Shown here in pieces: positions 1-6,855 of a stretch of DNA of 14,282 bases. The stretch lies in NCBI GenBank assembly GCA_013003805.1, contig JABDII010000193.1:1-14282 (forward strand), in the 5' to 3' direction. This DNA is from Gemmatimonadales bacterium (GTDB lineage Bacteria > Gemmatimonadota > Gemmatimonadetes > Gemmatimonadales > GWC2-71-9). The notes beneath the pieces were generated by a model, which saw only the letters and a list, made by a program, of their open reading frames with translations, was not told where the DNA came from and did no database searches. The position numbers were made by a program, and so were the translations under genes. Numbering within the stretch: position 1 is the first letter of the stretch; each line of letters opens with the position of its first letter.

Positions 1-109
1 ACTCGGTGCGAGGGCGCACCTGGGCACCGAAGGTGACCTCCTGCGCCACCGCGAGGGCCGAAGAAGCGCACACGAAGACCATCGGCAGGACCAGAGATAC
101 GATTCTCAT
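1..109 (-). CDS. Secreted protein, possibly porin-like, N-terminal part only (runs off the left edge)
   Basis: The frame opens at an ATG (complement of 107-109) and stays open for 36 codons to the window edge. The protein starts MRIVSLVLPMVFVCASSALA and has a classic Sec signal peptide: one Arg, a hydrophobic core and an A-V-A cleavage site before Gln23. The mature part begins QEVTFGAQVRPRTE, which resembles the first strand of outer-membrane porin or alginate-export-type barrels, where an Arg-Pro-Arg sequence after a Gly-rich beta strand is common. That resemblance is only suggestive. A GAGGA ribosome-binding sequence (complement of 114-118) lies 4 bases before the ATG and supports this start. 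The gene follows the antiporter on the same strand after about 75 bp of AT-rich DNA, so it may have its own promoter. The signal peptide is well supported; the porin identity is weak because so little of the protein is visible. Confidence 0.7.
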   Translation of the reverse strand, partial: MRIVSLVLPMVFVCASSALAVAQEVTFGAQVRPRTE

Positions 110-184
110 GCAATCCTCAGGTAAGAAATCCAGAGCTACCGACCGGCATTTATTGGGGGAAATCTTAATTCGGATAAAAATGTC
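110..184 (-). promoter_or_regulatory. AT-rich spacer upstream of the secreted-protein gene, probable promoter region
   Basis: This 75 bp gap between the antiporter stop and the signal-peptide gene is much richer in A and T than the surrounding coding DNA, with runs such as TTTTTA and AATTAAGATTT on the minus strand. I could not pick a convincing -35/-10 pair, so this is a compositional call only. Confidence 0.25.
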
Positions 185-2260
185 CTATTTTGTCGATCCC
201 GCAAGTCGTACCTTCCCGAGCGGGCTCAGGAGCTGCTGGGCCTCCTCGATGGCATGTTCCGCTCCGCTGAACGCAAGCAAGTCCCCTTCCCGCAGCATTT
301 CATTCGCCGTGGGAAACACGATCCGGTCCTCACCGCGACAGAGCGCCACCACAGTGGCACCAGTCAAGCCGCGGACGTTTAGCTGGGCCAGCGTCTTGCC
401 CGCCGCGGGGCTCCCAGCGCTCACGGTGAACGGCGTCAGGACCCCCAACTCCGGCGCCAGGCGACGGACGTCTTCCAGCGCAGTTGGGCGCTCGCCACTG
501 CTCTGCCGAGCGAGGGCATGGACGACCATCCCTGCCGTCGCACGAATGTGGCCCTCAAGGTTGCGGGCCGATTGCCAGAAGGCGGCGCCGAACAACACCA
601 ACGCCACGAGCAGCACAGCCAGGCCGCCGTAAGGGGGAAGGAATGGCTGGGTCACCGCCACGAGAGGGGCTCCGACCAAGAGGACGATGAAGATCTCAAG
701 GGTGACCAGAAGGGTCCGGCGCGGGGCGAGCCCCAAGTCGACCTTGCCGTTTTCCACCGCGGGGAAGGCGCTCGTGGCCAGGGTGTGCGCCAGTGAGCGG
801 GATGAGCGCACCAGTCCAATGAGAAAGGGAAACGCAAGCGCTAAGGCGGCGGCGACAATCACCAACCGGCCGATGGTTTCACCCAACGCCAACGAGCGCG
901 CGAGGACGGGAAGGGCGTGCGGCAGCGCCAGGGACGTACCCGCGATGAGACCGGCGATGATGACGGCGTCGATCAGGATATACCCAGCGAGGCGGCGAAT
1001 GCGTCCCCACGGCGTCGTGGTCCGCGGAGAGTCTCTGAGCGCCTCGACCCAGGAACCGTAAAGCGTGGCATAGGTTTGAAGCGGTTTCGGCAGCCGGCGA
1101 TCGACATAGGCTCCCGCGCGATCCGAAACGGCAATCATCCAGGGGGAGGTGAACGCCGTCACGACAGAAACCGCTACCGCGACCGGGTAGAGAAACGAAC
1201 TGGTGGCGCCGCTCACCGCGCCGACCCCGGCAATGATGAAGGAGAACTCGCCGATTTGGGTGAGCGTCATCCCGGTCCGCACGGCACTCCGGGTGTCGAA
1301 TCCCGCCAGAAAGGCGCCAACGCTCACGCCCAGAATTTTGCCGGTCATGACCACACCGACGAGGAGAAGGACCGCGCCCCAGTGTTCGAAGATCAATCGT
1401 TGATCGATCAGCATGCCGACGGCTACGAAGAAGATCGCCGCAAACATGTCCCGCACCGGCCGGATTAGTTCCGCCACCTGGCGTGACGCTCCGGACTCGG
1501 CGACGAGCGAGCCTGCGAGGAACGCCCCAAGCGCAACAGAGAATCCCGCGGCGTTGGCCAGAAGCGCTACGGCAAAACAGAGACCCACGCTCGCCACGAG
1601 TGTTGTCTCGGGTTTCCGGAGCCGGACAATGGCCCGCATGGCCCGGGGGATTGTGAGCATCCCCACCACCAAGAGACCGACCAGGAACGCGGCCAGGCCG
1701 CCTAGCGTACTCCCCACGGTACCGGTCGTCAGCCCGGTTCCAGTAGCGACTGCCGTCAGGACGGCGATGAGGACAATCGCCGCGAGGTCTTCGACGATCA
1801 GGATGCCGAATACCAGGTCGGAATGCGATCGTGACACCTCTCGCTCGGCGAACACCTTGGCGATGATCATGGTACTCGAGATGGCGACGATGGCCCCTGC
1901 GAAGATGCTATCCACCGTTCCCCATCCCAGCAGCTGTCCGGCCAGGTACCCGAGCGACAGCATGAGCCCGACCTCGATCACACCGATCAACCCGGCCGTG
2001 GGAGCGAGACGCACCAGCTTGTGTAAGTTGAAGTCGAGGCCGAGTGAGAACATCAGCAGGATGACGCCGAGCTCGGCGAGCGTCCGGATGATCAGCGGAT
2101 CGGCCACCAGGGTCGTGGGAGAATTTGGGCCGATCAGCAGCCCGGCAAGCAGGTATCCCAAGACGACCGGAAGCCGGAGGCGGTGGAACACCACCGTGAT
2201 GATGGCGGCCACGCCGAGTACCGCGGTGAGATCAGCCAGAAAGGCCGGCAGGTGGTCCAT
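185..2260 (-). CDS. CPA2-family monovalent cation/proton antiporter with extra membrane module and C-terminal RCK_C (TrkA_C) domain
   Basis: An inner-membrane exchanger that swaps K+ or Na+ for H+, of the KefB/YbaL/GerN type. Numbered from this ATG (691 aa), residues 1-380 form the Na_H_Exchanger domain: first helices with VLGYLLAGLLIGP (about 33-45), a SST near 128-130, VED at 156-158 whose Asp sits where CPA2 proteins carry the conserved ion-binding Asp, and ALGAFLAG (243-250). After a polar stretch there are four more predicted helices, roughly 426-445, 465-486, 517-537 and 544-563. A soluble RCK_C ligand-binding domain follows at about 611-680 (FTVSAGSPAAGKTL to LLAFSGAEHAIEEA). There is no Rossmann-type RCK_N domain, unlike KefC. 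The frame is open to a GTG at 2335, with another ATG at 2323. I prefer 2260 because the protein then starts just before the first helix and a promoter-like pair lies between the two sites. The exact ion is unknown. Confidence 0.9.
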   Translation of the reverse strand: MDHLPAFLADLTAVLGVAAIITVVFHRLRLPVVLGYLLAGLLIGPNSPTTLVADPLIIRTLAELGVILLMFSLGLDFNLHKLVRLAPTAGLIGVIEVGLMLSLGYLAGQLLGWGTVDSIFAGAIVAISSTMIIAKVFAEREVSRSHSDLVFGILIVEDLAAIVLIAVLTAVATGTGLTTGTVGSTLGGLAAFLVGLLVVGMLTIPRAMRAIVRLRKPETTLVASVGLCFAVALLANAAGFSVALGAFLAGSLVAESGASRQVAELIRPVRDMFAAIFFVAVGMLIDQRLIFEHWGAVLLLVGVVMTGKILGVSVGAFLAGFDTRSAVRTGMTLTQIGEFSFIIAGVGAVSGATSSFLYPVAVAVSVVTAFTSPWMIAVSDRAGAYVDRRLPKPLQTYATLYGSWVEALRDSPRTTTPWGRIRRLAGYILIDAVIIAGLIAGTSLALPHALPVLARSLALGETIGRLVIVAAALALAFPFLIGLVRSSRSLAHTLATSAFPAVENGKVDLGLAPRRTLLVTLEIFIVLLVGAPLVAVTQPFLPPYGGLAVLLVALVLFGAAFWQSARNLEGHIRATAGMVVHALARQSSGERPTALEDVRRLAPELGVLTPFTVSAGSPAAGKTLAQLNVRGLTGATVVALCRGEDRIVFPTANEMLREGDLLAFSGAEHAIEEAQQLLSPLGKVRLAGSTK

Positions 2261-2310
2261 GAGATCCGTGAGCGAACGGGAGACGGCGTGAAAATCGATG
2301 CGCTGCACGC

Positions 2311-2339
2311 AAGATACCGGCATACCCGGCGGCACCCAA
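2311..2339 (-). promoter_or_regulatory. Candidate sigma70-type promoter for the antiporter gene
   Basis: On the minus strand TTGGGT (complement of 2334-2339) and TATCTT (complement of 2311-2316) are separated by exactly 17 bases. The match is 3/6 at -35 and 4/6 at -10. Transcription would start near 2304 and leave a leader of about 45 bases before the ATG at 2260, which also argues against the longer starts at 2323 and 2335. This is a match by eye only. Confidence 0.35.
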
Positions 2340-2372
2340 ACCCGTGCGGCATCACTTCACATGGTGTGATCG

Positions 2373-3263
2373 ATGCCTGAGCTACCCGACCTCGCGGTGT
2401 ACCTGGCGGCGCTGGAGTCCCGTGTCGTAGGGCGCGTGCTCGAACGGGTGCGGATCCGCAATCCCTTTGTGCTCCGATCGGTTGATCCACCGCTGTCTAT
2501 TGCAGAAGGGAGACGGGTCGACTCGGTCCGCCGGATGGGAAAGCGAATCGTCTTCGAGCTGGAAGGCGATCTGTTTCTGGTACTACACTTGATGATCGCG
2601 GGCCGGCTCAAGTGGCGGGAGTCGGGAGGTGGGGCGAAACTCCCCGGCAAGGCCGGGCTCGCGGCATTCGACTTCCCCAACGGCACCCTGATCCTCACCG
2701 AGGCGGGAACCAGGCGCCGCGCAGCACTCCATATCGTCCGGGGACTGGACGGACTCGCGCAGTTCGAGCGCGGCGGGCTCGAGGTGCTGGACGCTGATCT
2801 CTTGGCATTCAGGACCCGGCTCACCTCGGAAAATCACACCCTCAAGCGAGCCCTCACCGATCCGCGGCTGTTCAGCGGGATCGGCAATGCCTACTCCGAC
2901 GAGATCCTCCACCGCGCTCGGCTCTCACCAGTGTCACTCTCGCGATCGCTGAACGACGACGAGATCGCGCGGCTTCATGAGGCGACCCGGGTCACGCTCC
3001 GGGAATGGACCGAGCTATTGAGCAAAGAGGTCGGGGATGGATTTCCCGAGAAGGTGACTGCGTTTCGCGAGGAGATGGCGGTCCATGGTAGGTTCGGCAA
3101 GCCCTGCCCGACATGCGGTACCACGGTGCAGCGGATCCGCTATGCCGAGAACGAGACCAACTATTGTCCCCGGTGTCAGACGGGCGGGCGGCTCCTCAAG
3201 GACCGGTCGTTGTCCCGGCTCCTCAAGGACGACTGGCCTCGCCGCATCGAGGACGTCGAATGA
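2373..3263 (+). CDS. Fpg/Nei-family DNA glycosylase/AP lyase with zinc finger and C-terminal tail
   Basis: A base-excision repair enzyme that removes oxidised bases and cuts the resulting abasic site. The protein begins MPELPD, giving the catalytic Pro2 and Glu3 of the family; the usual second Glu of PELPE is Asp6. Lys57 in RRMGKR matches the conserved DNA-binding Lys. HLMIAGRLKW and FSGIGNAYSDEIL correspond to the HLGMSG-like and helix-two-turn-helix GIGN(I/A)Y signatures. The zinc finger is C245-P-T-C248 and C265-P-R-C268 with 16 residues between. At 296 aa it is longer than E. coli Fpg (about 270) because a basic tail, GGRLLKDRSLSRLLKDDWPRR, follows the finger (from 271). The Arg usually found five residues before the third zinc Cys is Asn260 here, in the string ENETNYC. 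The start is forced by the family's need for Pro2. The gene is divergent from the antiporter and convergent to the lactamase-like gene, so it is probably monocistronic. Whether it acts as Fpg or Nei cannot be read from the sequence. Confidence 0.93.
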   Translation: MPELPDLAVYLAALESRVVGRVLERVRIRNPFVLRSVDPPLSIAEGRRVDSVRRMGKRIVFELEGDLFLVLHLMIAGRLKWRESGGGAKLPGKAGLAAFDFPNGTLILTEAGTRRRAALHIVRGLDGLAQFERGGLEVLDADLLAFRTRLTSENHTLKRALTDPRLFSGIGNAYSDEILHRARLSPVSLSRSLNDDEIARLHEATRVTLREWTELLSKEVGDGFPEKVTAFREEMAVHGRFGKPCPTCGTTVQRIRYAENETNYCPRCQTGGRLLKDRSLSRLLKDDWPRRIEDVE

Positions 3264-3308
3264 GGTGGATGGCGATTCGGCGGTTGGGCGAATCGAGAAA
3301 GCATCCCG

Positions 3309-3343
3309 ACCGCTGCTAGTCTCCGTGAATCGTTAGTAGCGGT
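3309..3343 (+). terminator. Candidate stem-loop terminator after the DNA glycosylase gene
   Basis: ACCGCTGCTAGT (3309-3320) pairs with the segment 3332-3343 on the plus-strand RNA: nine Watson-Crick and three G-U pairs, with an 11-base loop. It lies 46 bases after the glycosylase stop and overlaps the last codons of the convergent lactamase-like gene. There is no following T-run, and the minus-strand RNA would have mismatches at the G-U positions, so it fits plus-strand termination better. Confidence 0.35.
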
Positions 3344-4220
3344 GGAGAGCTTGGTATGCAATCTCCGACAAGGTCGCGATCAGCGTCGAGGACGCGTCGT
3401 GATCCTCGATGCCACGTACCAGGATGACGAGCACGTAGGGCGGCCCGTCCGTAGGGTAGACGATGGCGGCGTCGTGATTGATGGCGGTGATGGCTCCGGT
3501 CTTGTGCGCCACGCGAGTGCTGGGTGGAAGGCCGGCCGGAATGCCCTCGTTGAACTCCTGGCGCTCGAGAATGGCCAGCATGGCGGCGGTCGCCGAATTA
3601 CCGGCGGCCCGCCCCTCGGCGAGGGCCGTGAAGATGACGCCGAGGTCCCGAGCGGTCGTGGTGTTGCTCATTCCCGCCTCGTAGGCCTTCAAGTCCTCGA
3701 CGCCGCGTAGTACCTCGATCGAATCGGCTCCCAAGGCACGCATCGTCGCGGTCACGCGGCGCGCATCGGCGAATTCGATCAGGATGTTGGTGGCGAGATT
3801 GCTGGAGCGGGTGATCATCAGGTCGATCAGCTCGGGGGCGCGCACCGCCGAGCCAACCTTCTCGTACAAGGTCGCGTCACTGTCGGAAGCCGGGTCGATA
3901 TCATACGACGACCCGTCGGCGATCGAGCGAAACGTCACGCCTATTGGAATCGGCTGCTCGACGTCGAAGACGCCCGCGTCGGCATCCCGGAACAGCTGAA
4001 TCATCACTGGGACCTTCATCGTGCTCGCGGCATGCATCCGAACGTCGGCGTTGAGGAGCACGGTGTCCCCGGTGTCGAGGTTCCGGAAATACACCGCGAC
4101 CTCGGCCCCGCTCGCGGCAATGGGTTCCGACAGCGCTTCGGTGAGTGCCTGAGATTCGAAACTCTTGCTGACGGTACACCCCAGGAAAAGGACAGTGAGC
4201 GCGAGCGCTTGGCGCGTCAC
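3333..4220 (-). CDS. Class A beta-lactamase-fold serine hydrolase, probable lipoprotein
   Basis: A periplasmic or membrane-anchored serine hydrolase of the penicillin-binding/beta-lactamase fold. From a GTG at 4220 (295 aa) the N-terminus is MTRQALALTVLFLGC, a lipoprotein-like signal with Cys15; the lipobox FLGC is not canonical, so ordinary Sec export is possible. Catalytic motifs: S66-T-M-K69 (SxxK nucleophile and general base), S139-S-N141 where class A enzymes have SDN, E175 in RGVEDLKAYE at the omega-loop position equivalent to Glu166, and K240-T-G242. NTTTARDL after the omega loop is also typical. The frame is open to 4334, but that would place 38 basic, non-signal residues inside amrS. 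The GTG lies 2 bp after the amrS TGA (TGACCGTG), suggesting translational coupling. It could be a true beta-lactamase or a peptidoglycan D,D-peptidase-like hydrolase; the SDN change leaves drug resistance uncertain. Confidence 0.87.
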   Translation of the reverse strand: MTRQALALTVLFLGCTVSKSFESQALTEALSEPIAASGAEVAVYFRNLDTGDTVLLNADVRMHAASTMKVPVMIQLFRDADAGVFDVEQPIPIGVTFRSIADGSSYDIDPASDSDATLYEKVGSAVRAPELIDLMITRSSNLATNILIEFADARRVTATMRALGADSIEVLRGVEDLKAYEAGMSNTTTARDLGVIFTALAEGRAAGNSATAAMLAILERQEFNEGIPAGLPPSTRVAHKTGAITAINHDAAIVYPTDGPPYVLVILVRGIEDHDASSTLIATLSEIAYQALHRY

Positions 4221-4222
4221 GG

Positions 4223-5317
4223 TCAACGCCAGACGCCGGGAATGCGGGCGCCACAGCTCGGGCAGAGCCCCGCCTCGGTCACCCTGACGCGGCGGACGAG
4301 ATAGCCGCGTCGCTCGACCAACACATCGCCGCAATCGGGACAGGACGTGTCCTCCCAGGGGCCGACATGTCCCGGGTAGTTCCCGGCATAGACGTACCGC
4401 AGGCCGGCCTGTTTCCCTATTTCGCAGGCCTGGAGGAGGGTTCCGACCCTAGTGCTGGTGTATTTCGCCATGCGATACTCGCCATGGAACGCCGTCACGT
4501 GCCACGGGATGTCTGGGGACACCGAGGCAATGAATTGCGCCGCCTCGGCGAGCTCCACCGGGTCATCGTTGAACCCAGGAACCACCAGCGTTACGACCTC
4601 AAGCCAGAACCCGCGTTCGTATACCATGCGGATGCTGTCGAGAACACGTGCGAGCATGCCGCCAAGCTTCCGATAGGCGCGATCGGACATGGTCTTGAGA
4701 TCGATCTTGTAGCAGTCGGTGAAGGGCCGGATGTAGTCCAGCACCTGCGGCGTGCAATTTCCGTTGGACACGAACGCGGTCTTGAACCCCTCAGCTTTGG
4801 CGCTCCGAAAGATTTCCATCGCCCACTCTGCCGTGATCGACGGCTCGTTGTACGAAGAGGTCACCATGCGGGCACCAGCCCGCCGGGCAATCACGATCAG
4901 ATCGTCCGGGCTGAGGACAGTCGGGGCCATTCCCGCGGATTCGTCTCGGAGCGCCTGCGATGTGACCCAGTTCTGACAGTAGCCGCAGTGAAAGTCGCAG
5001 CCGAGCATCCCGAAGGTGAGCGTCTCGTGACCGGGCAGCACGTGATAGAACGGCTTCTTTTCGATGGGGTCGCTGTGGAGCCCGGCTACGTACCGGCTCG
5101 GCGCGTAGAGGGTGCCGTCGCGATTGAATCGCACCTGGCAAATGCCGCGACGCCCCGGTCGGACCAGGCACCGGTGGGCGCAGGCGAAGCATCGGACTGA
5201 GCCACCGTCCTCGGGGCAGACGAGTTCCGCGGGTCGGACGAGGGAGTCGAGGACTTCCGCGAGCCGGACCGATCGTGGCTTTGAAGCTACGACATCTCGA
5301 GGGATACCACTCGCCAT
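4223..5317 (-). CDS. amrS: AmrS, radical SAM enzyme of the AmmeMemoRadiSam system
   Basis: A cytoplasmic radical S-adenosylmethionine enzyme of unknown reaction that usually occurs with AMMECR1-like (AmrA) and MEMO-like (AmrB) proteins. At 364 aa it has the normal family length. The core radical SAM site is C107-DFH-C111-GY-C114, binding the 4Fe-4S cluster. An N-terminal Cys cluster (C43-FA-C46-AHR-C50 and C60 in RGICQVR) and IEKKPFYHVLPG are typical of the family. SSYNEPSITAEW and KIDLKTMSDRAYRKLGG match the conserved barrel segments. The C-terminus carries two CXXC pairs (C326/C329 and C352/C355) as a probable zinc ribbon, ending GARIPGVW as in relatives. The ATG at 5317 has a GGAGG sequence (complement of 5323-5327) 5 bases upstream. 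AmrA and AmrB are not in this window. The next gene on the strand is the beta-lactamase-like lipoprotein, 2 bp away. Confidence 0.92.
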   Translation of the reverse strand: MASGIPRDVVASKPRSVRLAEVLDSLVRPAELVCPEDGGSVRCFACAHRCLVRPGRRGICQVRFNRDGTLYAPSRYVAGLHSDPIEKKPFYHVLPGHETLTFGMLGCDFHCGYCQNWVTSQALRDESAGMAPTVLSPDDLIVIARRAGARMVTSSYNEPSITAEWAMEIFRSAKAEGFKTAFVSNGNCTPQVLDYIRPFTDCYKIDLKTMSDRAYRKLGGMLARVLDSIRMVYERGFWLEVVTLVVPGFNDDPVELAEAAQFIASVSPDIPWHVTAFHGEYRMAKYTSTRVGTLLQACEIGKQAGLRYVYAGNYPGHVGPWEDTSCPDCGDVLVERRGYLVRRVRVTEAGLCPSCGARIPGVWR

Positions 5318-5368
5318 GCCAGCCTCCCTGAGTGTCTCTCAGAAAATAGCCGCACTCGCTAAAGCTAC

Positions 5369-5397
5369 TTGACTGCTTGCGATCCAGGCCGTAGATA
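5369..5397 (+). promoter_or_regulatory. Candidate sigma70-type promoter for the P460-like gene
   Basis: TTGACT (5369-5374) is followed after 17 bases by TAGATA (5392-5397). The -35 element matches 5 of 6 consensus bases and the -10 matches 3 of 6. It lies in the 152 bp divergent region between amrS and the P460-like gene and would give a leader of roughly 65 bases. I found no equally good pair for amrS on the other strand. Confidence 0.4.
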
Positions 5398-5469
5398 AAG
5401 CCGAGAGGATATATCGGAATTGCAGTCGAGCCGGCATGCCGTACCCTACACCCACCACGGAGGGCAATC

Positions 5470-6591
5470 ATGTTCACGCGAGGTAGGGCTCGGGGCAGCT
5501 TGGCGCTCCATTGCGGCCTGGCGGCAGCCATGGCAGGCGCGTGCGCGCCGTCCGATACCCCGCCCCAACTATCAGAAGGGGGAGCCGCCGCCGCACTGGC
5601 GATGGCCAAACCCACCTTCACGGCCACCGGCGAGCTTCAGAGACCGGAGGGCTACCGCGAGTGGGTCTACATCGGCACGCCACTCACGCCGAACGAATTG
5701 AACCCTCCGGAGGCGCCGTTCCCGGAGTTTCATAACGTCTACATCCATCCAGCCGACTACGCGCATTGGAAGAACACCGGAGAGTTTCAGGACGGGACGG
5801 TAATCGTCAAGGAATTGGTGACCGTCGGCTCGAAGCAAGCGGTGAGCGGAAACGGATACTTCATGGGTGAGTTCGTCGGGCTCGAGACCACGATTAAGGA
5901 CGCGCAACGCTTCGCCGACGAGCCGGGCAATTGGGCGTACTTCAGTTTCGGCCATGCGTATCCCTTGGCGGAAACCGCGCCAGCGCTCCCGACCGCATCC
6001 TGCAATACCTGTCACGACGCCTCGGCCGACGACGATTGGGTGTTCACCCAATACTACCCTGTGTTGAGCGCATCGAAGGGAGGAACGGGAACGACCGCCG
6101 ATGCTGCGGATGCCGCTCCTACCCAACAAGTCTCGACCGCAGCTGCTCAAGCGCTCACTGGAGATGACGATGTGCCGACATCAGCCGATGCGCTCTTCGA
6201 GTACCTGCAGGCGGGCAAGTACACTTCGTTCGCTCGCGAAGCCGAAGCACATAAGTCGGTGGGCCCGCACCCCAGCCCAGATTTGGTGGCCAAGTCGACC
6301 GTGCGCGCCTACTTCAACGGCCCCATGGACGCCTCCCTCAAGGCCGGCAACGCAACCCATCCGAAAGGCTCCGCGATCGTGAAGGAGTTCTACGACGACA
6401 ACGACCAGCTTTCGGGGTGGGCCGTGGCCGTCAAGGCCGAGGACGACAGCCAAAACGGGCAAGGCTGGTACTGGTACGAGGTCCTGAGCACCACCGACGG
6501 GAGCAGTCCGGTGGCCGCCGATAAGGGGGTTGCGCTATGCTGGGGCTGCCATCTGACCGGGCGTGACTTCGTGTTGAGCAGTTACCCGTAG
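5470..6591 (+). CDS. Secreted tandem cytochrome P460-like diheme c protein
   Basis: An exported redox protein (373 aa) with two related halves. The N-terminus is a signal peptide with a lipobox-like MAGAC (Cys25), so it may be a lipoprotein. Half one (about 45-203) is a cytochrome P460-type domain ending in C178-NT-C181-H182, followed by DDDWVFTQYYPVL. A low-complexity Ala/Thr linker (about 205-230) leads to half two (about 231-373), which ends in C357-WG-C360-H361 then GRDFVLSSYP. The halves share IVKE at 111-115 and 303-306 and a similar C-terminal pattern, CxxCH-x(6-7)-D-(W/F)-V-x(3)-Y-P, so one probably arose by duplication. Known P460 proteins oxidise hydroxylamine or detoxify NO, and carry a Lys or Met cross-link to heme; I cannot assign either residue here. 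GGAGGG (5459-5464) lies 5 bases before the ATG. The gene appears monocistronic, with its own promoter-like pair and a hairpin after the stop. Confidence 0.82.
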   Translation: MFTRGRARGSLALHCGLAAAMAGACAPSDTPPQLSEGGAAAALAMAKPTFTATGELQRPEGYREWVYIGTPLTPNELNPPEAPFPEFHNVYIHPADYAHWKNTGEFQDGTVIVKELVTVGSKQAVSGNGYFMGEFVGLETTIKDAQRFADEPGNWAYFSFGHAYPLAETAPALPTASCNTCHDASADDDWVFTQYYPVLSASKGGTGTTADAADAAPTQQVSTAAAQALTGDDDVPTSADALFEYLQAGKYTSFAREAEAHKSVGPHPSPDLVAKSTVRAYFNGPMDASLKAGNATHPKGSAIVKEFYDDNDQLSGWAVAVKAEDDSQNGQGWYWYEVLSTTDGSSPVAADKGVALCWGCHLTGRDFVLSSYP

Positions 6592-6609
6592 TGCACCAAC
6601 CGTAGGATT

Positions 6610-6638
6610 GGCCGCTCGGGGAGGGTCCTCGAGCGGCC
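6610..6638 (+). terminator. Strong hairpin, probable terminator of the P460-like gene
   Basis: GGCCGCTCG (6610-6618) and CGAGCGGCC (6630-6638) form a perfect 9 bp inverted repeat starting 18 bases after the stop. The stem can extend inward by one G-U pair, two G-C pairs and one A-U pair, leaving a 3-base loop. No T-run follows, so termination may be weak or factor-assisted; the structure could also protect the 3' end of the mRNA. Confidence 0.55.
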
Positions 6639-6855
6639 CGTCTCCCGCCTTACCGCCTCTCGGCATACTTTCTTTGGATGCCGCCGATACCGTTGTGCCA
6701 GAGCGACCCCGAACACGACGGGAACATCAAGAACACGAGCATCGTTCTCCCCATGGCGTATCCTGGGACGTGAAGAGGTCATCGAATCGGTGAGGGAATC
6801 GAAGGCATACGGTCGTTGAGAGTGGGGACCGAACGAGGAAAGGGAGGGCAGAACC
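6639..6855. other. Intergenic stretch without a convincing gene
   Basis: About 220 bp between the hairpin and the DinB-fold gene. Short frames here have no ribosome-binding site or recognisable protein, and I judge them chance. The last part holds the GGGAGGG (6842-6848) ribosome-binding sequence of the next gene. A promoter for the dinB-like/lhr pair should lie here, but I could not find a clear -35/-10 pair. Confidence 0.5.

Noticed and set aside
6..632. 208-aa open frame on the plus strand at the left edge
   Set aside because: It crosses the antisense of two real genes, including a signal peptide with its own ribosome-binding site, and has low-complexity Arg/Ser/Ala composition.
1413..2291. 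Long open frame (292 aa) on the plus strand opposite the antiporter
   Set aside because: Its product is Thr/Arg/Pro/Ser-rich with no recognisable domain, as expected of the antisense of a GC-rich membrane protein gene; the opposite strand holds a clear family member.
2261..2335. Longer antiporter start sites at 2323 and 2335
   Set aside because: They add residues not typical of the family, lack a ribosome-binding sequence and would overlap the promoter-like pair; they remain possible.
2351..2370. CRP/FNR-type binding site in the divergent region
   Set aside because: The half-sites are in the reverse order (TCAC first, GTGA second) from the TGTGA-N6-TCACA consensus.
4221..4334. Extended N-terminus of the lactamase-like protein, inside amrS
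   Set aside because: The extra 38 residues are basic and not signal-like; the GTG at 4220 directly exposes a signal peptide and follows the amrS stop by 2 bp.
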